Positions 10,711 to 21,025 of a stretch of 64,000 nucleotides of DNA are shown in pieces; position 1 is the first letter of the stretch; each line of letters starts with the position of its first letter. The stretch is from Phymatolithon calcareum. Lineage: Eukaryota > Rhodophyta > Florideophyceae > Hapalidiales. The position numbers and the translations under genes are program-made. The notes beneath the pieces are model-generated. The model was not told where the DNA came from. It worked only from the letters and a program-made list of their open reading frames with translations, and did no database searches. The stretch is from the NCBI GenBank assembly GCA_977006965.1, contig OZ345355.1:62001-126000 (forward strand), in the 5' to 3' direction.

Positions 10711-11932
10711 CCGCAGCCAGCGGAAAAGGAAGTCGAGCGTGCGGAGTGGTTGGGATGGCTTGAGTGGGAAAAACAATAGCACTCCAAGGACGGGGATTGA
10801 TGAGCGTCATTTTTGAACAGACATGAGCATGTTGTTTCCAAAGACGGTATTCGTCTGGAGATTCGTGAAGGGGTGGCGACAAGCTTAACCTACCACCCTC
10901 TTAAGTCATCCCAAAGAACTTAGTGTCCTCGAATATAGTGCTCACAACTGAGTTCGGCGATGCTTCTTGTGAGATAAGGAATACCACAGACGCATCACGC
11001 CAGAAAAGTGCCTTGTATATGCATTTCTATTTTTGCGACTCGAGGCGGGAAGAGAGTAGAGCTCCATGCTACAAAAAAACTCTGCGTGGTTTGTCCATCG
11101 TGAGGTTTCGCAATTTTGAGAGCAATACGTACTCTTGCGCCAACGCATCCGTAAAGAGGGCTTTAATTTTTCTTCGAATTATGAAGAACGTCGGCGAAAT
11201 TTTGTAATTCTACTGCAACGAATCAAAACGTTGACAAAGAGGTCCACAGCCTGCCTGCCGTCATTTTCTAATCATGTCATCAAATCATTACAAAAAATAA
11301 ACATATATTTTACTTACCTTTGCACAAAAATTATGTGAGGAAAAACGTTTTTCCTGTTCCCCGTCTCAAATTATTTAAAATACCTGACTTATTTTTTCGC
11401 TTCTCCGCGGAAAATGTAGTGATTTACAACTTAAAAAATCCACCTCACATCATAATAAACAGTCAAATTTTTCCTGTCTCGAGAAAAATAAGTGAAAGGT
11501 TGAGCAGATTGGGACGATCGACTGGCCAATAAAACTCAGTCTACATCTAAGCGCTATGACAAGAAATTTTTTTAAATTCCATACCACACTGGAAGGCATG
11601 TTGAGCAAGACCTTTCTAAATGACCAGGAAGTCACTGATGCAGAACGAGCTCTAGATGAATTGCAATTATTTAGCTCCCAGTTGCAATTGGAGATATTTG
11701 GGGATTAACATCATCACAATGTTACAAAATCAAGACGAAATGACAATTGAAGTTGAGCAGCAATAATTAACAAGATAGTACGAGATTCCTGATCCTTAAG
11801 TCACTGTAACAGATAAGAGCAAGTGGAGTCGCATGAACCCTTCTAGACGTGGTAGCCTCTTAGAGCACCACCACCGGAATTGTCAAATCCCAAGGCGAAT
11901 TGCCAAATCGCAGTTCATACAAATAGAATAGC
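10711..11932. other. Gene-free spacer
   Basis: No gene seen; short AT-rich ORFs only. Confidence 0.45.
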
Positions 11933-13088
11933 ATGATGGAAAATCCATCGCCAAGCAACCGACCGTTACGGAGGGGTCAGAAAAATTACCAAAAATTAAT
12001 GTATCGTCGAGGAGAAGGTCATGCTGTGATAGTTCCCGGAGAGCGAGATCATTTCGTCAACACAACCCCCGTGCAAATGGACGTGGCATTAGCATCTTCG
12101 TCATCGTCTGAGAACGAGGCTATTCTGCATGCAGTTATGTCTGCAGTAGACGTCATTGCGCATGAATCCGACGCTGCGCTTGAATAGGGTGGGAGCAAGA
12201 AGGGACAGCGTGCTAATTTGCGTCGTGGTGAATGTTCGTGGTGGCGTGACTATCTTTCTCACAATCTTATCTACAGGCCATGGCACTTTCGCAGACGTTT
12301 TCGCGTGCCCATCAAGTTGTTTTGTCGGCTTTTGCACGACCTTCCTCTCGTCGCGCCCGACTTGGACCAAAAAGTTGATGCTCTCGGCCGCCCTGGTCGA
12401 ACCAGCTGACAGAAGATATTGAACGCGCTTCGTCGCCTAGGTGATGGGACGGTGTCCCTTCAAATCCTACTTGCGCGCAGTCCGTGTTTGCTACGGACCG
12501 GAATTTTTGAACTGCGCAACCAGTTTGGCCGAGCTACGCGGGCTCCAGAGCAAGTTCGCCGCAAAGTCGTTGCCGGGCTGCGTTGGTTCGGTTAACTGCA
12601 TGAACGTGGCATGGAAAAACTGCCCCAAGTCGTGGAAGGGGCAGTACCAGAACCCGAAGAACGGCAAACTTGCCACGGTGGTCGTGGAGGCGATGTGCGA
12701 CACTGACTTCTATTGCTAGCATGTGTTCTCTGGTTGGGTGTGGACGAACAACGACAGCACCATGGCGGAGTCCAGCCCACTTTTATGGATATTTTGAGTG
12801 GGTGGCGTCGCATGAAGTTGCCGGAGGGATACATGATGGAAGGACAACAGCGAGACTGGTTCCTCTACTATCTCGTGGATGGTATATATCCTGAGTGGTC
12901 AATTTTTTGTGGGACCGAACCGCCATCCTCTCACCGAGAAAGAACAGGCGATGACGAAAGTACAAGAAGGGAGAAGGAAGGACATAGAACGCTTATTTGG
13001 TCTTCTACAGGGACGTTTTTGCATCCTACGGCGCGAGTTCCGCATTTGGAGCGACAAAGAATTGGTCGAAATAGTACAGTCCTGCGTC
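11933..13088 (+). pseudogene. PIF/Harbinger transposase (HARBI1/plant-transposon type), dead
   Basis: This was a cut-and-paste transposase nuclease. From the ATG at 11933 the frame passes an in-frame TAG (12185) into the N-terminal WWRDYLSHNLIY...FRRRFRVP segment, with another stop near 12407. The core is in shifted frames: GCVGSVNCMNVAWKNCP then KGQY (12590-12650), WTNNDSTM (around 12740), DGIYPEW (around 12880) and KDIERLFGLLQGRF (12990-13020). These match the order of the Plant_tran/DDE_4 core of the family: GSIDCMHW, NND, and the Glu in VERAFG. The first catalytic Asp (SID in the family) reads Asn here (SVN). There are at least three stops and three frameshifts. The frame ends at LVEIVQSCVI, where the family usually continues HNMI, exactly at the start of the inverted-arm element at 13089. 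Confidence 0.8.
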
Positions 13089-13319
13089 ATTGTGGCGTCC
13101 AAAGCCACAATCATACTCTCCATTTCCTATAAAACTAGTTCCCTTCAAATTGTCATTACAGCTTGCATTTACAGCAAGCCGTTACAGATAGCATTACAGT
13201 TATTACAGTACCGTAGGTCTCGATGCGTACTTACTCCATGAAGGATCACCAAGGGCAAACCCTAGCACCGCTGCTTACAGCTTCTTTACACATCTTACAA
13301 CTTACAGGTGCTTACACCT
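13089..13319 (+). repeat. Left inverted arm
   Basis: Pairs with 14501-14722. It contains at least six TTACAG motifs, which look like subterminal binding sites. Confidence 0.8.
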
Positions 13320-13365
13320 AGGATGGCCACGACTGAAGATTATAGTGGTCCCGGAGAATTGTGCA

Positions 13366-13904
13366 CTATTTGGCCACTTTGACGGGGGCATCAGTAAACG
13401 ATCTCATAGATGCGAAAGAATCGTAGAGCGTCACCTCAGCGGTAGACCTATCCACATGGATCAATCCCCAGTGTTTTTTCATCTCAGTGTGAACGGGTAT
13501 GAGTATGGTTGTGCATCGCTCCAGTCTGCGCTGGTCTGCCCAGCGGGCAAGGTGCCCCAAGCATCGACATTATCTTCCCGGACGTGAACAGTGTAGAACC
13601 AAGAATTAAACACGACAACGCCATCAGAATGAAGGAGGCCGAGAAAATCGTTGATGATAGTTTTGCTAAGCCACTTCCCTGGATCCAGCCTTCGCAGCTC
13701 CCGCTTGAGGTCATCCTCATTATCAGGAAATGACTCGTCGTTGTTTTCGCAGTGCATGAATCCCCTGTCCGGCACCGCCTGTGCTCGCTTTACGTTCTTG
13801 GGACCTGATTTGTTCAATAGAGTTGCACGATGCGCTTCAAACACGGACTCTTGCTCCCCAGATGCTGGTGAAGCACTACAGCGCTTGAAATGGTAAGGGA
13901 GCAT
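13366..13904 (-). pseudogene. Ulp1/C48-family cysteine protease fragment (SUMO-protease-like)
   Basis: The minus-strand ORF 13904-13479 contains WLSKTIINDFLGLL followed by VVVFNSWFYT. This is the Ulp1 pattern of a Trp-leading W-L-x-x-x-I-I-N-x-F helix and the Y/F-Y-T strand. The frame then shifts near 13510-13530 and continues in the 13560-13366 frame as TTILIPVHTEMKKHWGLIHVD and then TLYDSF. KHW carries the catalytic His and YDS the catalytic Asp of the C48 triad. The Gln and catalytic Cys segment (family: Q-x(5-6)-DCG) is absent; the frame stops near the left arm. It is therefore truncated, frameshifted and inactive. Ulp1 domains are common cargo of plant and protist transposons. Preceding minus-strand text 14245-13938 may be its N-terminal part, in other frames. 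Confidence 0.66.
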
Positions 13905-14500
13905 CTTATTACTTGCTTACCCCGCCTGCATAGTCATCTAGGCAACAGGCACTGGTATGGTGCAACGCATGGCATCTGGGGGAACGTAATTAGGAGGTAA
14001 TTCCTTGCCCGCCGTGAGTTCTAGAATCTGTGCCGAAAGAACCTTAGAACACGTCGCAGATCTTGGAACTTTGTTTCCAACATGCAGGGTTTTGGAAAAC
14101 TCGGAACCATATCCTTTGGGATCGTTGCGTCCCCATGCTCTGCATTGTGCATCGGGGCATTCTCGCAAGAAACAATTTCGCTGTTCCGATTAGTTCGGGA
14201 GTGGTCTGAAGCATTATGGAAAGATTCGCGACTTGAATTGACCATGTTTGCAATTTCGTCTTCCGAGATCGCAACACGAACCTTCTCTATATTTGTGTGG
14301 TGTTAAACGCACAAGTTGGCACACTGGTTGTGGTCGGGTTGTTCCCTGGCAAACCGCCGACGGCGCCGCGAAGCGGCGACCTTTATAGAAAAAGAATTGG
14401 ATCAAGAATGACTTGGCAGTATGAGAAATGGATCAATAGAAGAATCTAGAAGCCGCTTCGCGGTTTCCTCGCCCGCCGCAGGCGCTGCCATTGTGCTTAC

Positions 14501-14722
14501 AGTGTAAGCACATATAAGCAGTGTAAAGCAGCTGTAAGCGGTAAGCAGCGGTTCTAGGGTTTGCCCTTGGTGATCCTTCACGGTGTAAGTACGCATCGAA
14601 ACCTACGGTACTGTAATGACTGTAATGATATCTGTAAGTGCTTGCTATAAATGCAAGCTGTAATGACAACTTGAAGTGAGTTATTTATATAGGAGTATAA
14701 TAGTGGCGTTGGACGCCACAAT
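14501..14722 (-). repeat. Right inverted arm
   Basis: Reverse complement of 13089-13319, with small indels. Confidence 0.8.
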
Positions 14723-17437
14723 CTCCTGAAGGAGAATGGATCTTGTACTAGGCTCCCGCTTTAACCGTTCGACTAATATTTCGCAGGAGATTCTGCGCCC
14801 AGCTCGAATTTCACAAAATCGCTTGTTGGGCATCTTTCCTGACACAAATGGGAGCTTTTCAAGGCCTCTTTTGCCCTCAAGAAAATTCTTTCGGACTCTG
14901 AGCCACTCAGGCGTTCATGTTTTGTACACAATAGAGCCGGAATAATCTTGGGATCCCATAGCCTTAGCCTTAGCGTGAAGCTTCAACAAAATCCACCGGA
15001 AGCGTTAGCCCGATCTCTGCTTCCCAGTTTCTTCAATTTTGAGTACAGGGTGTAATCAACAACTATATCAGGCACTTCAGGAGGGAAATTGCTCGGAAGT
15101 CTGGTGGTATCCAGTCTCCTGCATAAATCGGTGGACCATTCCGGGAGCCTCAAGTCAAACCGGGCCTTCGAAACGCACTTCGTTTTCCTCGTCGATGTAA
15201 GGCGCTCTGCGTTTGTGAAAAACTTACAAACCGGGAAGCGAAACTGGCATGTGCTACTGGATCCTCAAAATCTTCATCAAGACATGTGTTAATGGAGCTT
15301 GAAAAGACCGGCATGATGGATACACGTCGGTGACCTGTGCTCTTCTGCTCCTGCATTGGAGTGCCTGGCTGCACATAAGTAAAGGCTACATTCCTCGATT
15401 CGATCTCTTTCTCAATGATAAAGTGAACATGACCGGATGATCAGAACGACATCTGCAGCGCTTGCGCAGCCTCATGCACATTAAAAAGATCCGTCTTATA
15501 TCGGTTAAGCTCTGGGTATTATTCGCATGCAATATGTATTGTTGATCCACTTAGCATAACGCTGCGGGCTCTGAGCTCCTCATTCGGTAGGAAAATCGAA
15601 CCGCAGCGCTCAGTACGATCTGTGAGCCAGGGTGTGGACAGAAGAGGGATAATAGGGTCTTTGTCTTCGTTCCGGGCAGTAGAAGGTTGTGAGCAATCCT
15701 TAAATCCATCATAGCTTTGATTTCTCCTGCCGTGATGACCTTCTTCCTAATTTCTGAAGACTGACCCGCCTCGTGCCGAATGAACGGCATTTTAGGCTCG
15801 GGTCTGAAAGCCATCAACACGCTCAGCGATGGTTAGATCTGATGTGGAGTAGTCATGATGGGACATGGCGCTGACTTTGAGTTATGAAAGCGGCCTTCGT
15901 CGACGATATCAATCTTTTCCGCAGAATCCGGTATTACGGGTCATTTGGAACTCGAATACCCAAACTTTTCAGGCGAAATTTCAGTGAGAAGAATCGTTCA
16001 TTGACCCTGGGGCTCCAAAAAAGGCACAAGGCGCTCGCAAATACCTCTTTGAAAGCATGTTAAGCCCCGTTAAGCCACTGACTGTACTACGTCTGTTTAA
16101 TGAGACATGATAGTGCTGTAAGACATACGAGTTGATTTGTAGATTTAAGAGGCTATTAAGGTACAAATAAAGCGAAAGGTTTTGATGACGTGTAGCCAGC
16201 ATGTTGATCACCAAAAAGGACGAAGCGTTTGTACAATTGAAACAAATATTAGCGTCACTGGTTGAAGAGCTCTTGTTGTGCTGCTTAGCCAATGCGACGA
16301 TGACCCGTATCAGAATTTGTATGGAGCGCCAAAAATCTCGTAATGGGCTCCGCTCCGTGCTCGTCAAAAATTTGCCTAAAATAGCATATTTGATGACGAT
16401 TTTCTCCTGAACCTGCTCACAACGAGCATTATATGGAAGGATTCTGAGTCAGCAAAAAGGAAACTATGCGTCTCTACACATTACTACTGGCTGTTCAGCC
16501 GATATAATATTGTATCAATCTTCGCCAATATGAACGGCATGCCCGAAAGTTTTAAAAAACAACTTTGGGTGCGACTGCTATTTCGTACATTACTTCTTCA
16601 ACGAAATTGAAGGCAGTGGAGACTTCATTGGCTATTTTGCTCTCGATTTTTAAAGAATCGTAACTTATCAGAAGTCAATCAAAACCCTTCCAAAAGGGAC
16701 GCCTGAGATGCGTAGCTAATGACGACTACAGGATAGTATAATATTTTAATAAACTTTTCTATGCACTTTTTTTTCGCCCGTTTCTCAAGATTGCACCTTC
16801 CAATACACATATCTTCAATGCATGACGATGTATACGCCTTATAAATTCGAACTGAAGGTTTATCGAGAAATGCAATCTACTTTCGGTGCGTGCTACGCCA
16901 TACAGAAAAAGAGAAGGCCTCCTGTGGTGCAAACTTGTGCATGATGACGTCTACCAGTTCATGATTCAAACCGAGCTCCTAACGTTGAATCAAATACACC
17001 AGCGGTACATATTGTGCCAAGCATCAGAAGAGCTTGTTTGTAGTTTAGAGAGCTTTTATAGTTAGCAAAGAGTGACCGTGGGTATTGTGATTCTGTTTAT
17101 ATTTCGGCTGACCTACACTGGTCATCTTTCCAGGGTCATTTCGGAAAAACAGTATCACCAATAAGAAAATATTGACATACTTGTACGCAATACTCTCCCA
17201 AAAGTATTTGGAAAGTTACGAAACTCGCACCGGTTGAGCAAGGTACAGGTACACGTTTGCACTTGTACCTTCTATTGCTTCAGATTTTCCGTCCGCGCCA
17301 TACCCTAACCAATAGTCCAGAACAGTCTTACCCCTGATATCTGTGACACTGATCTAAATGCCAAAATCATCTGGGAAAATAAATCACCGCCGTCCCATTA
17401 TCTGCTGCAGGTCTATTCGAAAGCTAGCTCCAAAACA
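14723..17437. other. Gene-free spacer
   Basis: No recognisable gene in 2.7 kb. A minus-strand 89-codon frame at 15820-15551 looks faintly protein-like but has no motif. I do not see the missing C-terminal HNMI part of the Harbinger transposase resuming here. Confidence 0.45.
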
Positions 17438-17938
17438 ATGGACCGGCGGGTTCGAGCTATGTACGTCCTCGACAGCGGTCGCGGAGATAACCGCGAAATT
17501 ACATTCCGGTATGCAGCTGAGTCGCTTGAAGTCTCTGATGGCGAGAGAGTGCGTCATTTTTTCATCCCATCCCGACCAGTACTACCGGCAATCAGCGAAA
17601 CGGCAATTCAAAGCTCGGGAATCTCTCCATATGTAGGCCCAGTCCGCTACAAAGTCGTCAAACCAGGCAAGGGAAAGTTGAGAACGCTGTCTCCCACTAT
17701 CCCTGTTTATAATGACAATGACTGCAAGACGTACCGAATCAAAGACGACACTCTGCCAATTTCGATTAATGGCTATACGTACGCACCTGAAGATTTGAAT
17801 GCGGACAGCTCTGATACTGTGGATCGATATTCTGTGGCGCCGCAAGTGAGTCCTGTGATGCGAGAGATGAGAACAAGATCTCGCGGAGCAAAGACGATTC
17901 TGCGACAACAAGCCCAGGACGCTCTAGTGACGTTGTGA
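17438..17938 (+). CDS. ORF of 166 residues upstream of the KDZ transposase
   Basis: ATG-initiated and intact. It is basic overall, with a C-terminal RTRSRGAKTILRQQAQDAL segment that could form an amphipathic helix. No domain is recognised. It lies about 275 bp before the readable part of the KDZ transposase, on the same strand. It may be a companion ORF of that element or the transposase N-terminus severed by a stop. The protein-like composition over 500 nt argues against chance. Confidence 0.45.
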   Translation: MDRRVRAMYVLDSGRGDNREITFRYAAESLEVSDGERVRHFFIPSRPVLPAISETAIQSSGISPYVGPVRYKVVKPGKGKLRTLSPTIPVYNDNDCKTYRIKDDTLPISINGYTYAPEDLNADSSDTVDRYSVAPQVSPVMREMRTRSRGAKTILRQQAQDALVTL

Positions 17939-18212
17939 ACCACTATTGCCTGTCTGCTAAGAAAACTATCTACTGATGCTCAGTCTGATTCAAAACAATA
18001 TGCCGTAAATGTTCTGCATGCTTTTTTCAAGCGTTGTTTGGTTTCCGCGTCCGCTCTTCCGCGTTTCAACGGCTGGAGCTCCAAAACGCTATGCATATTG
18101 GTCAAGGCTAAACAAAAAAGGATGATGGAAGAGGAGGGGCTGCTTGTTTGCGATACTCTCTGGAAAGTTGCGAAGGCGAAGTATACATCCGTATTTTTGT
18201 TCATATTGGTAG

Positions 18213-21025
18213 AATGGTGAAGCTGAGCGCATTCACTCTAATGACATTCAATTCGCTCCATCTGTTCCCGATGCCGTCTTTACTTTTGTCGGAGACGGCG
18301 AGGGCGCACCAGAACGAACACATGCGGAAAAGCTTAATCTGCTTTTGGGGGTACCGGGAAGCTGGCGAGCTCTACGGACAGATCCTCTTGGAGACAGGAA
18401 GTACACGTATTGGATCTCAATATGTGCTTCCCCATTTAATGGAGATCCCCCCATGGTCATTCCGGTCCTGCAGTACGGAATTAATAACAAAAAGAGATCG
18501 AAATCGGATGATGATATTCGCCTGCATTGCCAGACATGCAGACAGTCCCCGGCTAAAAGAGGTCACTGCGAACATGAGGCATCTGTTCTAGAAGCAATTC
18601 GAGGACCATCGTATACAGCAGCGCCTCTACCGGAGAGAGATAGCGAAGAAGATAATTCTGACGAGTGCCCAAGTGACGCTGATGGAGACTCTCTCGATGA
18701 AATCAACAAGTACCTCGCCACCCGGAGGAGACCATTACTGTCATGTCCCTCTGATACACACTCTCTCACGGATTTGATACTTCGAATACATCAGGGGAAG
18801 AAAAAAGGCGAGCTGGTTAGCGTCAAGGATCACCTCAGTGCATGTCCAAGCTGCCAAACCCAGTTCTCGTGCGATTCATCAATTCGTAATCATTATTCCT
18901 CTTCTCGTGAGGTAACAATGCATTCGCTCAGACACGGTAGTGTGAAAATTTATGTCACGCACGTTTCTTGCCTATCTTGCACGTAAGTTTTCTTTTTTGA
19001 CTGAGCCGATTCCGGTTTGTTTGCCGCCACTGGTCGTGCAGTGTATAGCAGAGATCTCTTAGACTTCTGGCTATATCACTCAGCTGGTCTTGGCGGGACG
19101 CTTAGAACCGCGTATAAGCTTTCGAAGGTGTTCGGGGCAAGTCCAACACTGAATGTTTTCAGATTGGGAGATAATCTAAAAACTACAAGAAGAAGCTCGA
19201 GCTCCGCGTTTGCTGCTTTCCTCCGGACCGTATCTATACCCGAAAGAGAAGAAGTATCAAAGCTCTTCCGATGTGACCGATGTGAGAACAACAGCGGTCG
19301 CCTTCGAGGCATCCTAATGGATGGACCTGCCACAGGGATTCTGGGAAGTCTACCTGAATTCGACCGTCCTGCAGTACCGGTCCGCTCTGCGACCGGTGCC
19401 TCAAGGCCTCAGTTCCTCCTTCAAAAGGCAAAGATCAAGAAGTTCCTCGTGAAATTTTGCTCATCAGCAAAAAAAGCAGACAAACAGGGTATGTTTACTG
19501 TGTTAATCGAAAAGGAAAATACGCGCTATTCAGACTGGGATTCTGCTGAGATGTTGTTAAACGCCCATGAAAATGAACATCAGCCACATATATTCCGTCA
19601 GTTTTTCGAAGCTGTCTTCGAAGTATTCCCCAACGCCGTCAATCAGCCGTGGACTGGAAATCTCGATGAGAAAGACGTAATCCCTTCAGTCAGTCTATCA
19701 GAGGGTGTTATTCTTGATGAAAACCTTCTCAAAATGCCCACGCGGGATACTAATCCGGAGCTCACTGCTCATTCAAGCCACTCTCCACCGCTAGGGTCCA
19801 GGTTTATGTCTGACTCTCAATCTGAGGATAGCTCCAGGTCGAAAACTCCTACCATTACTATGTCATCCCCTCAAGATGTACGCTTTGGATACAGCGGCAC
19901 TCGATCAAGCACACCGCTTCGAAGTGAATCGGTGTGCTTGATCGCCGATACCCTGGCTACCGCTCTTATTAATCTCAGCGAGTGTATGCATGGTGACAAG
20001 CAATCAGGAACAAGCTGCCATGCACAAAGTTTTCTTAGGTGGTCCTAGAAGCAGCAAAAACTCTGCATCCACATTGTCCGTATGCAGCTCGTCTTTCTAT
20101 CGGAATTTCGACGTACTGTGTAGAGCAAAATTCGCGTGCAAGGAACTGTTGCGACTCTTACATGGTGCTGCGAAACGTTTCTAAGACCATGGGATTTGTT
20201 TTAGACGAAGCTGTGGAGACAAATAAGACCTATGACAGCAGGTTTGAGAAGGGAAGGTCCGATGAAGCGGAAGAGTACAACTTCAAGTATACCGAGGCCG
20301 TTGCAAATGACTCCTCCCATTTTGGTTCTGAAGTAGCGCTAAATAGTGGTGACTTCCTTCCAGGTCGACCGCTCTGTCGGCGCCGGATTCGTTTCTTGAA
20401 TGCTAACGCACACTCAGAGGTGGATACTGACAGCTATACAAAGAGCTGCGAGAAGACGTACAAGAATTCAAAGTCCCACACACCGGACCGCTTTTCTGTG
20501 CACTGCGTCTGTCAAAAACCTAAGCTACTGGGGGTATCTGTCATGAATGCAAGCGAGAGTTTGTCCACAGTATTTTCCGTTTTAATTACACGATTTTACA
20601 GGCTTCCAGAAACTGTGTACTACGAAAATGCATGTAATTTATCGAGATCTGCCGCGCTCAGAACACCTTGGGTGCTAGAACAGACGAGGCTGTGCTGTGA
20701 TCGATTTCACTACAAATCTTACAGCTGCCCTTCCGTGTTCGACTCCGACAGTTTCAAGTCCATGGATGATCACAGAACGTCAAGCGCAGAAGCCATCAAT
20801 GCAAACTGGGCGACATCAGGGAATCACATTAGATTCCTCGATGGATCAAACCTAATGCCCTTCATAATTGTGAAAGCACTGTTTATTAATCTACGAGCAG
20901 TTTATCGAGAGAAAATAGATGTTTGGGATATTGAAGACGGGAATCTTATAGAATTTGACAACACAATTCTAAGTTGCCAATATATTCGTTGCGTACGTGC
21001 TGAAGCAGGAGATGGTATTTTATGA
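18213..21025 (+). pseudogene. KDZ (Kyakuja-Dileera-Zisupton) transposase, decayed
   Basis: A DNA-transposase remnant. One frame runs from after a TAG at 18210 to 20048. It is interrupted only by TAA at 18984 and TGA about 15 nt later, with coding sense continuing on both sides (CLSC before; GLFAATGRAVYSRDLLDFWLY after). A frameshift near 20040 leads into the frame ending at 21025. Seen: Cys-rich motifs HCQTCRQSPAKRGHCEHE and ACPSCQTQFSC (CxC-like zinc ligands). Further on are VYYENACNLSRSAALR and CCDRFHYKSYSCPSVFD, corresponding to the family's YDNACnL and DRFHW...CS motifs. The Asp of YDNAC reads Glu here. The stops and frameshift make it non-functional. No terminal repeats were identified. 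Confidence 0.72.

Larger units (their letters stand above)
13089..14722. mobile_element. Element with ~225-bp inverted arms and Ulp1 cargo, inserted in or fused to the Harbinger gene
   Basis: The left arm (13089-13319) and right arm (14501-14722) are inverted copies of one another at roughly 80-85% identity by eye. Both start ATTGTGGCGTCCAA, itself a small hairpin (GTGGCGT...ACGCCAC). Both carry many TTACAG repeats and share GGATCACCAAGGGCAAACCC. The 1.2-kb interior holds a broken minus-strand Ulp1-like protease gene and short GC-rich hairpins (CGCCGC-GAA-GCGGCG near 14362). No transposase of its own is visible, so it would be non-autonomous. I cannot define a target duplication beyond AT on each side. 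Confidence 0.68.

Noticed and set aside
18987-19016. A 23-57 bp intron between the two KDZ frames
   Set aside because: Both sides are in the same frame and the expected text continues through; removing GTAAGT...GAG would break the frame or delete the conserved FAATG segment. Two nonsense changes are simpler.
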